Source: Salipiger mangrovisoli (GTDB lineage: Bacteria > Pseudomonadota > Alphaproteobacteria > Rhodobacterales > Rhodobacteraceae). From it: a stretch of DNA of 64,000 nt. The DNA is taken from assembly GCF_015223355.1 (NCBI RefSeq), contig NZ_JADFFK010000004.1, positions 62,001 to 126,000 on the forward strand, in the 5' to 3' direction. Below are positions 40,519-49,517 of this stretch, piece by piece; positions within the stretch are counted from its first letter, which is position 1; each line of letters starts with the position of its first letter. The notes under the pieces are model-generated. The model searched no databases. It worked only from the letters and a program-made list of their open reading frames with translations, and was not told the DNA's origin. A program made the translations under genes and the position numbers.

Positions 40519-40578
40519 TTCTTCTAGGCCGAAATATCCCGGGGGTGAGGCGCGCAGCGCCGAGGGGGCAGCGCCCCC
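40519..40578 (-). repeat. 3'-end structured repeat element, copy C (downstream of uvrD)
   Basis: On the minus strand: GGGGGC-gct-GCCCCC (40564-40578), GGCGC-tgc-GCGCC, then CCCGGGATATTTCGGCCTAG and AAGAA. It starts 38 bases after the uvrD stop codon. Confidence 0.75.
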
Positions 40579-40615
40579 GGTTCCTGCCGGCACAGGGCTG
40601 CATCCGCCGATGCGC

Positions 40616-43075
40616 TCAGAACGGTACGTCACCGGCGGAATCCGCCGCGGCGACGAAGCGCGCCACCACCTTCTTCACGCCGGCCTTCTCGAACTCGATC
40701 TCCAGCTTGTCGCCCTCGATCCCGATGATCGCCCCGTAGCCGAACTTCTGGTGGAACACCCGCTCGCCCATCGTGAAGGCCGAGACCGCCTGAAGGTCGA
40801 TCACCGTGTTGCGGCTCTCGCGCGGCTGGCTGACCGGGCGCACGCTCGACGAGCGCTCCTGCAGCCGCTTCCAGCCGGGCGAATTGTAGACATTGGCCTC
40901 GGCGGCGCGGGACTCCAGCCCGGAGCCGCCGTAGCCACCCCCACCAAAGCCGCCGCTCATGCCCGCCGCGCCATAGCCGCCGCCGTAGAGGCCGGGCGGC
41001 GTGAGGATCTCGACATGGGCCTCGGGCAGCTCGTCGATGAAGCGCGACGGCAGCGCCGACTGCCACTGGCCGAAGACCCGGCGGTTGGCGGCGAAGGAGA
41101 TGGTGCAGAGCTCCTCGGCGCGGGTAATGCCGACATAGGCCAGCCGCCGCTCCTCCTCGAGGCCCTTCAGCCCGCTCTCGTCCATCGAGCGCTGCGAGGG
41201 GAAGAGCCCGTCCTCCCAGCCCGGCAGGAAGACCGCCGGGAATTCCAGCCCCTTGGCGGCGTGCAGCGTCATGATCGAGACCTTGGCGCCGGTTTCCTCG
41301 GTCTCATTGTCCATGATCAGCGCGACGTGTTCGAGGAACCCCTGCAGGTTGTCGAAGCTCTCGAGCGCCTTCACCAGTTCCTTGAGGTTCTCGAGCCGGC
41401 CCGGCGAGTCGGGGTTCTTGTCGAGCTGCCACATCTCGGTGTAGCCCGATTCGTCGAGCATGGTCTCGGCCAGTTCCATGTGGCTGACCGCACGGCTCAG
41501 CGGCTTGTCCTCGTCGATCAGCACCAGGTCGTCGTCGTCCTGCTGCACCTCGGAGGGCAGGCCGAGTTGCTGCCGGGCCACCTCGTGCCAGCGCTCGATC
41601 TGGTCGACGAAGGTGGCGAGCTTGGCCGCGCCCTTGCCGGTGATCTCCTTGTCGCGCAGCAGCAGCCGCGCGCCCACCAGCAGCGGCACGCCATGTTCGC
41701 GCGCCTTCAGCTGGATCTTCTGCTGCGCCTTGTCGCCAAGGCCGCGCTTGGGGGTGTTGACGATGCGCTCGAAGGCCAGATCGTCCTCGGGCGAGACCAC
41801 CAGCCGGAAATAGGCCATGGCATCGCGGATCTCGAGCCGCTCGTAGAAGCGCGGGCCGCCGATCACTCGGTACGGCAGTCCGATGGTCAGGAACCGGTCC
41901 TCGAAGGCGCGCATCTGGTGCGAGGCGCGCACGAGGATCGCCATGTCGTCGAGCGAGAAGGCGTGCATCCCCCGCGATCCACGCTGCGCCGCCTCGATCT
42001 CCTCGCCGATCCAGCGCGCCTCTTCCTCGCCATCCCAATGGCCGATCAGCCGCACCTTTTCGCCGCCCTGCGCCTCGGTCCAGAGTTCCTTGCCGAGCCG
42101 GTTCTCGTTGCCGCGGATCACCGAGGAGGCGGCGGCAAGGATATGCGCGGTCGAGCGGTAGTTCTGTTCCAGCCGGACGACATGCGCACCGGGGAAATCC
42201 TTCTCGAAGCGCAGGATGTTGCCCACCTCGGCGCCGCGCCAGCCGTAGATCGACTGGTCGTCGTCGCCGACGCAGCAGATGTTGGTATGGCCCTGCGCCA
42301 GCAGCCGCAGCCAGAGGTACTGCGCGACGTTGGTATCCTGGTACTCGTCCACCAGGATGAAACGGAACCAGCGCTGATACTGCTCGAGGACATCGGCGTG
42401 CTGCTGGAAGATCGTCACCACGTGCAGCAGCAGGTCGCCAAAGTCGCAGGCGTTCAGCTCGCGCAGGCGGGTCTGGTACTGGGCGTAAAGCTCGGTGCCG
42501 CGGTTGTTGAAGGCCGAGGCCTCCGACGCGGGCACGCGGTCGGGCGTCCAGGCGCGGTTCTTCCAGTTGTCGATCAGCCCCGAGAGTTGCCGGGCAGGCC
42601 AGCGCTTTTCATCTATGTTGTTGGCGGCGATCACCTGTTTCAGCAGGCGGATCTGGTCGTCGGTGTCGAGGATGGTGAAATTGGTCTTCAAACCGACCAG
42701 TTCGGCATGGCGGCGCAGCAGCTTGACGCAGATCGAGTGGAAGGTGCCCATCCACGGCATGCCCTCGACCGCATGGCCGAGCAGCCGCGCGACGCGCTCC
42801 TTCATCTCGCGCGCCGCCTTGTTGGTGAAGGTCACCGAAAGGATCTCGTTCGGCCGCGCCCGGCCGGTGGTCAGCAGATGCGCGATCCGCGCGGTGAGCG
42901 CCTTGGTCTTGCCGGTGCCCGCACCCGCCAGCATCAGCACAGGGCCGTCGAGCCGCTCGACCGCTTCGCGCTGCGCCGGGTTGAGATCGTCGAGATAGGG
43001 CGCAGGGCGCGCCGCCATGGCCCGCTGCGACAGCGAGGCTCCCTCGAATGCTTCCATGTCGTCGAAACTGCTCAT
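40616..43075 (-). CDS. uvrD: UvrD/PcrA-type DNA helicase II
   Basis: An 819-residue SF1A helicase. Motif I AGAGTGKT (about 50-57), Ia VTFTNKAAREMKERV, II FILVDEYQDTN, III CCVGDDDQSIYGWRGAEV, IV VRLEQNYRST, V VSIMTLHAAKGLEFPAVFLPG, VI EERRLAYVGITRAEE. A glycine-rich linker (YGGGYGAAGMSGGFGGGGYGG) joins the core to a C-terminal PcrA-like Tudor-type domain (GERVFHQKFGYGAIIGIEGDKLEIEFEKAGVKKV). It unwinds 3'-5' in nucleotide excision and mismatch repair. A LexA box upstream shows SOS control. Confidence 0.93.
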   Translation of the reverse strand: MSSFDDMEAFEGASLSQRAMAARPAPYLDDLNPAQREAVERLDGPVLMLAGAGTGKTKALTARIAHLLTTGRARPNEILSVTFTNKAAREMKERVARLLGHAVEGMPWMGTFHSICVKLLRRHAELVGLKTNFTILDTDDQIRLLKQVIAANNIDEKRWPARQLSGLIDNWKNRAWTPDRVPASEASAFNNRGTELYAQYQTRLRELNACDFGDLLLHVVTIFQQHADVLEQYQRWFRFILVDEYQDTNVAQYLWLRLLAQGHTNICCVGDDDQSIYGWRGAEVGNILRFEKDFPGAHVVRLEQNYRSTAHILAAASSVIRGNENRLGKELWTEAQGGEKVRLIGHWDGEEEARWIGEEIEAAQRGSRGMHAFSLDDMAILVRASHQMRAFEDRFLTIGLPYRVIGGPRFYERLEIRDAMAYFRLVVSPEDDLAFERIVNTPKRGLGDKAQQKIQLKAREHGVPLLVGARLLLRDKEITGKGAAKLATFVDQIERWHEVARQQLGLPSEVQQDDDDLVLIDEDKPLSRAVSHMELAETMLDESGYTEMWQLDKNPDSPGRLENLKELVKALESFDNLQGFLEHVALIMDNETEETGAKVSIMTLHAAKGLEFPAVFLPGWEDGLFPSQRSMDESGLKGLEEERRLAYVGITRAEELCTISFAANRRVFGQWQSALPSRFIDELPEAHVEILTPPGLYGGGYGAAGMSGGFGGGGYGGSGLESRAAEANVYNSPGWKRLQERSSSVRPVSQPRESRNTVIDLQAVSAFTMGERVFHQKFGYGAIIGIEGDKLEIEFEKAGVKKVVARFVAAADSAGDVPF

Positions 43076-43115
43076 GCCGCAAATCTAGCGCGCCGCAGGG
43101 CGCTGCGAAAGGTGC

Positions 43116-43130
43116 GTTCTCATTTTGTTC
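43116..43130 (-). promoter_or_regulatory. LexA (SOS) box of uvrD
   Basis: The plus strand reads GTTCTCATTTTGTTC, a perfect GTTC-N7-GTTC with an AT-rich spacer, 41 bases before the uvrD start codon. Confidence 0.8.
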
Positions 43131-43177
43131 GGAATTTTGATCGAACGCGATCCGCCCTGCCGCGCCCGCCGCAGGTC

Positions 43178-44356
43178 TCAGATGGCTGCGGGGCGAAACC
43201 CGCTGCAGATCAGCTCCTGGCGGTTGCGCCGGTGGCGGCGCAAAAGGCTGCGCACCCTTGCGCCGATGACCAGCGGCCGGACCGAGGCGCGCGCATCGCG
43301 CTCGCGCCCAGAGGCCAGGCCGCCAATGTCGGGGCAAGGCCCGACGGGCAGACCCTGCAACGTGCGGGCGGCAAGAAGCAGGGATTCCGCAGGAGTGCCA
43401 TTGGCCAGCACCAGCTCGTGGCGATCAAGCAGCAGATGGAAGTAGTCTACCCCATCAGGGTGCATCGATGTGACACCCCTCTGCCTGCGCAGGTGGTGCG
43501 CCGCGACCAGCACCTCGGGGCTTCCGAACATGCGCTCGGCAATGCGCGAGCGCAGCAAGATCCGGTGCTGCGGCGAGACCAGCAGGTCGCTGCTCGGCAA
43601 ACCGCGGCCGAGCGCGCCGGCCCGGATACGCACGGGCCTCAGCCGCGGCCGGGCAGCGAGGTCTTCCCCGCTCAGGATGTGGCGACCGAGGTACCGCAGC
43701 GGCTGCGGGCCGGAATCCACGGTGATCACCAGATCGCCGATGTCCAGCGTTTCGACGGGGGCGGCCCCTCTGACGGTCTCGATCAGCGTTCCCGCGGCGA
43801 AGCACAGCATCACGCCGTTGCTGTCGGTCAAATGGGCATCATTGCCGATCCCGTGCTGGCTGCCATAGGTGGCGTAGCCCGTGTCAGTGGCGAAATTTCC
43901 AATGTTGGGCGTACCGTCAAGATCGTCGCCATCGATGTGCACCAGATCGGTGCCGGGCTGATAGACTCCTGCCGCTCCACCGATGTAGTTGCCCGTGCCC
44001 GCGTCCCAGGCCCGCGAAATCGCGACACCAACCGGGCTGTTCCCGATGTAGAGACCGGTGATTCGGAAGTAATGGCCCGTATCCGGGTCAACCGTGATGA
44101 TCTCCCAGTCCGCCTCGATCACGGCGCCGGAGGGGTAGGTCACGCCGTTCAGGGTCACCGCGGCGGTCAACAGCGCGCCATCGTCGTCGGGATAGTCGCC
44201 GTCGGCGGTCTGCGCCTGCACGTCGGCGGCGCTGGAAAAGCTCAGCACGTCGCCGACGGTGGACCCCACGGTCGCGGTGTCATCCGATATCGAGCCGCTG
44301 AGCGGGTCGGTTCCGGTGATGCTCGAAAGCTCGATGATTCCGAAGACAAACGCCAA
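43178..44356 (-). CDS. Hint (Hedgehog/intein-type) domain protein
   Basis: A 392-residue protein. Residues 1-180 are acidic, rich in Asp/Gly/Thr and look extracellular (DPDTGHYFRITGLYIGNSPVGVAI...). At C185 begins a Hint_2 domain: CFAAGTLIETVRGAAPVETLDIGDLVITVDSGPQPL, later DLLVSPQHRILLRSR with the block B-like His. The C-terminus is basic. Such proteins are frequent in Rhodobacteraceae and are often exported; self-cleavage before the Cys is expected by analogy with Hedgehog. No classical signal peptide is seen. Function unknown. Confidence 0.82.
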   Translation of the reverse strand: MAFVFGIIELSSITGTDPLSGSISDDTATVGSTVGDVLSFSSAADVQAQTADGDYPDDDGALLTAAVTLNGVTYPSGAVIEADWEIITVDPDTGHYFRITGLYIGNSPVGVAISRAWDAGTGNYIGGAAGVYQPGTDLVHIDGDDLDGTPNIGNFATDTGYATYGSQHGIGNDAHLTDSNGVMLCFAAGTLIETVRGAAPVETLDIGDLVITVDSGPQPLRYLGRHILSGEDLAARPRLRPVRIRAGALGRGLPSSDLLVSPQHRILLRSRIAERMFGSPEVLVAAHHLRRQRGVTSMHPDGVDYFHLLLDRHELVLANGTPAESLLLAARTLQGLPVGPCPDIGGLASGRERDARASVRPLVIGARVRSLLRRHRRNRQELICSGFRPAAI

Positions 44357-44470
44357 GAAGGGCCTCCGTGAGCTGGCTGTCCGCGTTGGTTGATGGCAGC
44401 GGGTTGTCGCATCAGGATCATGTAATGTCGTTTAGAAATGGCGTACGGACGTCGGGTCACCTTCGGTGGA

Positions 44471-44508
44471 TTTGCAAATCTTGCGCTAACATTTGCATAA
44501 TTTGCAAA
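44471..44508 (+). promoter_or_regulatory. TTTGCAAA repeat region upstream of pyc (RamB/PccR-type site)
   Basis: TTTGCAAA at 44471-44478 and 44501-44508 and TTTGCATA at 44492-44499 lie about 90-125 bases before the pyc start. ScfR regulators (RamB, PccR) of acetyl- and propionyl-CoA metabolism are known to bind paired TTTGCAAA motifs. The use of this site at pyc is inferred. The rest of 44357-44595 holds no gene. Confidence 0.55.
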
Positions 44509-44595
44509 GCCCCTTGCGCTGCAGCGCGGCATGCCCTTGAGTTCGGAATGCGAAGCCAGGAGGGCGGCTTTTTCGCACACATTCAGGAGGAATAC

Positions 44596-47500
44596 ATGCC
44601 CGAGTTCCAGAAGATCCTCATCGCCAACCGTGGCGAGATCGCGATCCGCATCATGCGTGCGGCGAACGAGATGGGAAAGAAGACCGTCGCCGTCTTTGCC
44701 GAGGAGGACAAGCTGGGGCTCCACCGCTTCAAGGCCGACGAAGCCTATCGCATCGGCGAGGGGCTCGGGCCGGTCGCGGCCTATCTCTCGATCCCCGAGA
44801 TCATCCGGGTGGCCAAGGAATCCGGCGCCGACGCGATCCATCCGGGCTACGGGCTGCTGTCGGAGAATCCCGAGTTCGTCGATGCCTGCGACGCGGCCGG
44901 CATCACCTTCATCGGCCCCAAGGCGGCGACCATGCGCGCGCTTGGCGACAAGGCCAGCGCCCGCAAGGTGGCGATGGAGGCCGGCGTGCCGGTCATTCCC
45001 GCGACCGAGGTGCTGGGCGATGATTTCGAGGCGATCGCCAAGGAAGCGGAGGAGATCGGCTACCCGCTGATGCTCAAGGCCAGCTGGGGCGGCGGTGGCC
45101 GCGGCATGCGGCCGATCGAGGGACCGAAGGAGCTGAAGGAAAAGGTGCTCGAGGGCCGGCGCGAGGCCGAGGCGGCCTTTGGCAACGGCGAGGGTTATCT
45201 GGAAAAGATGATCCTGCGCGCCCGCCACGTCGAGGTGCAAATCCTCGGCGACAAACAGGGCAACATCTACCACCTCTACGAGCGCGACTGCTCGGTGCAG
45301 CGCCGCAACCAGAAGGTCGTCGAGCGCGCCCCCGCGCCCTACCTTTCGGAAGCGCAGCGCGAGGAGCTCTGCGAGCTCGGCCGCAAGATCTGCGCCCATG
45401 TGAACTACGAATGCGCCGGCACCGTCGAATTCCTGATGGATATGGACAGCGGCAAGTTCTACTTCATCGAGGTGAACCCCCGCGTGCAGGTCGAACACAC
45501 CGTCACCGAAGAGGTGACCGGCATCGACATCGTGCAGGCGCAGATCATGATCGCCGAGGGCAAGAGCCTCGCCGAGGCCACCGGCAAGGCCAGCCAGTAC
45601 GACATCCGCCTGACCGGCCACGCGCTGCAGACAAGGATCACCACCGAGGATCCGACCAACAACTTCATCCCCGACTACGGCCGGATCACCGCCTACCGCT
45701 CGGCCACCGGCATGGGCATCCGGCTCGACGGCGGCACCGCCTACGCCGGCGGGGTGATCACCCGCTACTACGACTCGCTGCTGGTGAAGGTCACCGCCAA
45801 GGCGCCGACCCCCGAGAAGGCCATCGCCCGCATGGACCGCGCCCTGCGCGAATTCCGCATCCGCGGGGTGAGCACGAACATCGACTTCGTGATCAACCTG
45901 CTGAAGCACCCGACCTTCCTGACCAACCAGTACACCACGAAGTTCATCGACACGACGCCCGATCTCTTTGACTTCAAGAAGCGCCGGGACCGCGGCACCA
46001 AGGTGCTGACCTACATCGCCGACATCACCGTCAACGGCCACCCCGAGGTGCAGGGACGCCCGAAGCCCCATGCCGAGCTGAAGCCCGCCCGCGCCCCCGA
46101 ACTGCGCGCCGAGACGCCGCCGCCCGGCACCCGCACTCTGCTGGAAGAGAAGGGCGCGCAGGCCGTGGCCGATTGGATGGCGGCGCAGAAGCAGCTGCTG
46201 ATCACCGACACCACCATGCGCGACGGCCACCAGTCGCTGCTGGCGACCCGCATGCGCTCGCTCGACATGATCAAGGTCGCCCCGGCCTATGCGGCGAACC
46301 TGCCCGGGCTCTTCTCGGTGGAATGCTGGGGCGGCGCGACCTTCGACGTGGCCTACCGATTCTTGCAGGAATGCCCGTGGCAGCGGCTGCGCGACATCCG
46401 CGCCAAGATGCCCAACATCCTGACGCAGATGCTGCTGCGCGCCTCCAACGGCGTCGGCTACACCAACTATCCCGACAACGTGGTGCAGAGCTTCGTCGCC
46501 CGCGCAGCGGAGAGCGGCGTCGACGTCTTCCGCGTCTTCGATTCGCTGAACTGGGTCGAGAACATGCGCGTCGCCATGGACGCGGTGATCGAGAGCGGCA
46601 AGATCTGCGAGGGCACGATCTGCTACACCGGCGACATCCTCGACCCGGCGCGCGCGAAGTACGATCTCAAGTACTACGTCGAGATGGGCAAGCAGCTGAA
46701 GGACGCCGGCGCGCATGTGCTGGGTCTCAAGGACATGGCGGGCCTGCTGAAGCCCTCCGCCGCCGGCGCGCTCGTGAAGGCGCTGAAGGAGGAGGTCGGC
46801 CTGCCGATCCACTTCCACACCCATGACACCTCGGGCGCGGCGATCGCCACCATCATGGAAGCCTCGCGCGCCGGGGTCGACGCGGTGGACGCGGCGATGG
46901 ACGCGCTTTCGGGCAACACCTCGCAGCCCACCCTCGGCTCGATCGTCGAGGCGCTGCGCCACACCGAGCGCGACACCGGGCTCGACGTCGACGTGATCCG
47001 CGAGGTCTCGAACTACTGGGAGGCGGTGCGCGGGCAATACGCGGCATTTGAATCGGGCATGCAGGCCCCCGCGTCGGAGGTCTACCTGCACGAGATGCCG
47101 GGCGGGCAGTTCACCAACCTCAAGGCGCAGGCGCGCTCGCTGGGGCTGGAAGAGCGCTGGCACGAGGTCGCCAAGACCTATGCCGACGTCAACATGATGT
47201 TCGGCGACATCGTCAAGGTGACCCCGTCCTCGAAGGTCGTGGGCGACATGGCGTTGATGATGGTGAGCCAGGGGCTGACCCGCGCGCAGGTCGAGGATCC
47301 GAAGAGCGACGTCAGCTTCCCCGACTCGGTGATCGACATGATGCGCGGCAACCTCGGCCAGCCGCCGGGCGGCTTCCCCAAGGGGATCGTCAAGAAGGTG
47401 CTGAAGGGCGAGAAACCCAACACCGAGCGCCCCGGCAAGCATCTTGCCCCGGCCGACTTCGCCGCGCTGCGCGCCGAGCTGGCGGCGAAGTTCCCGGATG

Positions 47501-48039
47501 TCGAGTTCGACGACGAGGACTTCAACGGCTACCTGATGTACCCCAAGGTCTTCACCGACTACGTGGCGCGGCACGAGGATTACGGCCCCGTGCGCGTGCT
47601 GCCGACGCTGACCTACTTCTACGGCATGCAGCCCGGCGAGGAGATCACCGCCGAGATCGACCCCGGCAAGACGCTGGAGATCCGCCTGATCACCGTCGGC
47701 GACACACAGGACGACGGCGAGGTGCGGGTGTTCTTCGAACTGAACGGCCAGCCGCGCACGGTGCGCGTGCCCGACCGCAAGGCCAAGGCGGCGGGCGGCG
47801 CCAAGCCCAAGGCCGAGCCCGGCAACCCGAACCACATCGGCGCGCCGATGCCGGGCGTCGTGGCCACCATCGCGGTGCAGGCGGGCGCCAAGGTCAAGGA
47901 GGGCGATCTGCTCCTCACCATCGAGGCGATGAAGATGGAGACCGGCCTGCATGCCGAGCGCGACGCCACCGTCAAGGCCGTGCACGTGCTGCCCGGCGGC
48001 CAGATCGACGCCAAGGACCTGCTGATCGAGCTGGAGTGA
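44596..48039 (+). CDS. pyc: Pyruvate carboxylase
   Basis: A 1147-residue single-chain enzyme. The biotin carboxylase part (1-460) shows KILIANRGEIAIRIMRAANE, KASWGGGGRGMR, FIEVNPRVQVEHTVTEEVTGID. The carboxyltransferase part (about 530-800) begins LLITDTTMRDGHQSLLATRMR and includes GLKDMAGLLKPSAAGAL and HFHTHDTSG. The biotin carrier domain ends the protein with EAMKMET, biotinyl lysine K1113. It makes oxaloacetate from pyruvate for anaplerosis. AGGAGG before the ATG at 44596 fixes the start. TTTGCAAA repeats upstream suggest control by acyl-CoA levels. Confidence 0.97.
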   Translation: MPEFQKILIANRGEIAIRIMRAANEMGKKTVAVFAEEDKLGLHRFKADEAYRIGEGLGPVAAYLSIPEIIRVAKESGADAIHPGYGLLSENPEFVDACDAAGITFIGPKAATMRALGDKASARKVAMEAGVPVIPATEVLGDDFEAIAKEAEEIGYPLMLKASWGGGGRGMRPIEGPKELKEKVLEGRREAEAAFGNGEGYLEKMILRARHVEVQILGDKQGNIYHLYERDCSVQRRNQKVVERAPAPYLSEAQREELCELGRKICAHVNYECAGTVEFLMDMDSGKFYFIEVNPRVQVEHTVTEEVTGIDIVQAQIMIAEGKSLAEATGKASQYDIRLTGHALQTRITTEDPTNNFIPDYGRITAYRSATGMGIRLDGGTAYAGGVITRYYDSLLVKVTAKAPTPEKAIARMDRALREFRIRGVSTNIDFVINLLKHPTFLTNQYTTKFIDTTPDLFDFKKRRDRGTKVLTYIADITVNGHPEVQGRPKPHAELKPARAPELRAETPPPGTRTLLEEKGAQAVADWMAAQKQLLITDTTMRDGHQSLLATRMRSLDMIKVAPAYAANLPGLFSVECWGGATFDVAYRFLQECPWQRLRDIRAKMPNILTQMLLRASNGVGYTNYPDNVVQSFVARAAESGVDVFRVFDSLNWVENMRVAMDAVIESGKICEGTICYTGDILDPARAKYDLKYYVEMGKQLKDAGAHVLGLKDMAGLLKPSAAGALVKALKEEVGLPIHFHTHDTSGAAIATIMEASRAGVDAVDAAMDALSGNTSQPTLGSIVEALRHTERDTGLDVDVIREVSNYWEAVRGQYAAFESGMQAPASEVYLHEMPGGQFTNLKAQARSLGLEERWHEVAKTYADVNMMFGDIVKVTPSSKVVGDMALMMVSQGLTRAQVEDPKSDVSFPDSVIDMMRGNLGQPPGGFPKGIVKKVLKGEKPNTERPGKHLAPADFAALRAELAAKFPDVEFDDEDFNGYLMYPKVFTDYVARHEDYGPVRVLPTLTYFYGMQPGEEITAEIDPGKTLEIRLITVGDTQDDGEVRVFFELNGQPRTVRVPDRKAKAAGGAKPKAEPGNPNHIGAPMPGVVATIAVQAGAKVKEGDLLLTIEAMKMETGLHAERDATVKAVHVLPGGQIDAKDLLIELE

Positions 48040-48077
48040 CCAACCGCGGGCCCCGGCCCGCCGAAACGGCAAGCAGA

Positions 48078-48141
48078 GGGGGCGCCGCCCCCTCTTCGCC
48101 TGCGGCGAATTCACCCCCGGGATATTTTCCCCTAGAAGAAA
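48078..48141 (+). repeat. 3'-end structured repeat element, copy D (downstream of pyc)
   Basis: GGGGGC-gcc-GCCCCC (48078-48092), TTCGCC-tgc-GGCGAA (48095-48109), then CCCCCGGGATATTTTCCCCT and AGAAGAAA. The second hairpin has a different stem from the other copies yet pairs perfectly. Confidence 0.8.
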
Positions 48142-48160
48142 TCCGGCGGGCCCGCGCCGC

Positions 48161-48197
48161 GTCTTCTCTTTGACAAATACGCCCACCGGAGGCGGTC
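48161..48197 (-). repeat. Type II 3'-end element (downstream of the DUF4405 gene)
   Basis: On the minus strand directly after the stop codon: CCGCC-tcc-GGTGG hairpin and GGCGTATTTGTCAAAGAGAA. It faces copy D head-on in the pyc/DUF4405 convergent gap. Confidence 0.6.
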
Positions 48198-48198
48198 C

Positions 48199-48714
48199 TC
48201 AGCGGGCCACCGAGACCAGTGTCGCGAGTATCTCGACCTCGCTGCGGCCTGACGCCTCGGCGATGGCCGAGAGACTCTCGTCCCCTGTGTCCACGGCGAA
48301 TCCCGCCTGCGCCAGGGTGTCGGCCAGCTGGTCCGCCGGCACATCGGCAAGCGCGGCGACCTCAGACAGGCTGCCCGCAAGCAGCAGCTGGGCTGCGGCG
48401 AATTGCGGTGGCCCGCCCCGGCGCGCGGCCCCCTCTTGCGGCGACAGGGCCGGGACGAGGAAGGACGCCGCCATCGCCGCCGAGGCAGCCATGGAGAGCG
48501 CGAAGGCCGGCTTGCGTATGTAATTGCTCATCGGCCGCCAGTTCTTCCACAGGTGCAGCACGAAGGGCAGGATCAGCACCATGCTGAGCCACTCATGCAT
48601 CCCGTGGAACCACCCCGAGTTCCAGTGGAAGAAAAGCGCGACTCCCGAGATCAGGGACACGAGGAAAAGCCCGGTGATGAGCGGCGTGGCGTAGCGATTG
48701 AGAAGACTCTTCAT
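48199..48714 (-). CDS. DUF4405 membrane protein
   Basis: A 171-residue protein. Two helices come first (LITGLFLVSLISGVALFFHW; HEWLSMVLILPFVLHLWKNWR) with His residues at the ends in the arrangement HGMHEW...HLWKNW, reminiscent of a small b-type cytochrome. A third helix (FALSMAASAAMAASFLVPAL) follows, and a soluble C-terminal part LAGSLSEVAALADVPADQLADTLAQAGFAV that looks like a small helical repeat. The ATG at 48714 follows GGAG by seven bases. Haem binding is inferred, not shown. Confidence 0.78.
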   Translation of the reverse strand: MKSLLNRYATPLITGLFLVSLISGVALFFHWNSGWFHGMHEWLSMVLILPFVLHLWKNWRPMSNYIRKPAFALSMAASAAMAASFLVPALSPQEGAARRGGPPQFAAAQLLLAGSLSEVAALADVPADQLADTLAQAGFAVDTGDESLSAIAEASGRSEVEILATLVSVAR

Positions 48715-48861
48715 GGCTCGGCTGGCTCCGAAAGTGGCGAGACCGGCACCACACCCACGTGCGGCACCCAAGATCACACGGGACGCGGCCAGGTTTCCGT
48801 CGCGTTTCATTGCGATTTTTCGCGGTCCGAGAAATTTCCGGAAGAAAGGTCGTTTTTCCCC

Positions 48862-48890
48862 TTGCGGAGGTCCGCGGGAAACTCTAAATC
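48862..48890 (+). promoter_or_regulatory. Promoter of tRNA-Gly (first copy)
   Basis: TTGCGG (48862-48867) and TAAATC (48885-48890), spacer 17, with the -10 ending 18 bases before the tRNA. Confidence 0.5.
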
Positions 48891-48908
48891 GCCCACACCA
48901 ACAAGGAA

Positions 48909-48983
48909 GCGGGCGTAGCTCAGGGGTAGAGCATTACCTTGCCAAGGTAAGGGTCGGGCGTTCGAATCGCCTCGCCCGCTCCA
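48909..48983 (+). tRNA. tRNA-Gly (GCC), copy 1
   Basis: A 75-nt cloverleaf with encoded CCA. Acceptor GCGGGCG pairs with CGCCCGC; anticodon arm TTACC-TTGCCAA-GGTAA gives GCC. Confidence 0.97.
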
Positions 48984-49054
48984 GTTGGACCTCCGGCGCA
49001 AGTCGGACCGGTGACAGGCCGGACGGGTTGAAAAACCCACATGATGAATGGTTT

Positions 49055-49129
49055 GCGGGCGTAGCTCAGGGGTAGAGCATTACCTTGCCAAGGTAAGGGT
49101 CGGGCGTTCGAATCGCCTCGCCCGCTCCA
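49055..49129 (+). tRNA. tRNA-Gly (GCC), copy 2
   Basis: Identical in sequence to copy 1 and 71 bases after its end. The spacer has no clear promoter, so the two are probably cut from one transcript. Confidence 0.97.
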
Positions 49130-49280
49130 TTCACCACCCTCCCTCGCGGAGGACAAAATCTCGGACATCGTGCAATCGACCGGCTGCGGGATCGCGCTGC
49201 CGGGATATTCGCATTTGCGCGGCGATTTCCGCCGCGGCCCTGCGGGCGACGGGCGACCCTGAAGGCCGCCCCGTACCGGC

Positions 49281-49517
49281 TCAGAACGCCTTGAAGGTCA
49301 GCGTGGTCAGCGTCCGCTCGATTCCCGGAACCATCAGGTTCTCGTTGATGAAGTGGCCCACGTCGGCACCCTCGGGGATGTAGAGCTTGAGCAGCAGGTC
49401 CCATTCGCCGGAGGTCGAGTAGAGCTCGGAGTGGATCTCCTTGAGCGCGATCTGGTCGGCCACCTCGTAGGTGGTGCCGGGCTTGCAGCGGATCTGGACG
49501 AAGACGCAGGTGGTCAT
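49281..49517 (-). CDS. Stand-alone Lrp/AsnC ligand-binding (RAM) domain protein
   Basis: A 78-residue protein that equals only the C-terminal RAM domain of Lrp regulators: MTTCVFVQIRCKPGTTYEVADQIALKEIHSELYSTSGEWDLLLKLYIPEGADVGHFI...TTLTFKAF. There is no helix-turn-helix. Such SMALL (stand-alone RAM) proteins form rings and can bind amino acids. It lies divergent to hisB, so a link with amino acid sensing is possible but unproven. Confidence 0.85.
   Translation of the reverse strand: MTTCVFVQIRCKPGTTYEVADQIALKEIHSELYSTSGEWDLLLKLYIPEGADVGHFINENLMVPGIERTLTTLTFKAF

Noticed and set aside
40610-44371. 1253-codon plus-strand ORF opposite uvrD and the Hint gene
   Set aside because: Antisense shadow of two real genes; no domain pattern and no ribosome site.
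44242-48186. 1314-codon minus-strand ORF opposite pyc
   Set aside because: Long antisense frame caused by high third-position GC; composition is His/Arg/Gly/Leu rich without domains, while the plus strand encodes full pyruvate carboxylase.
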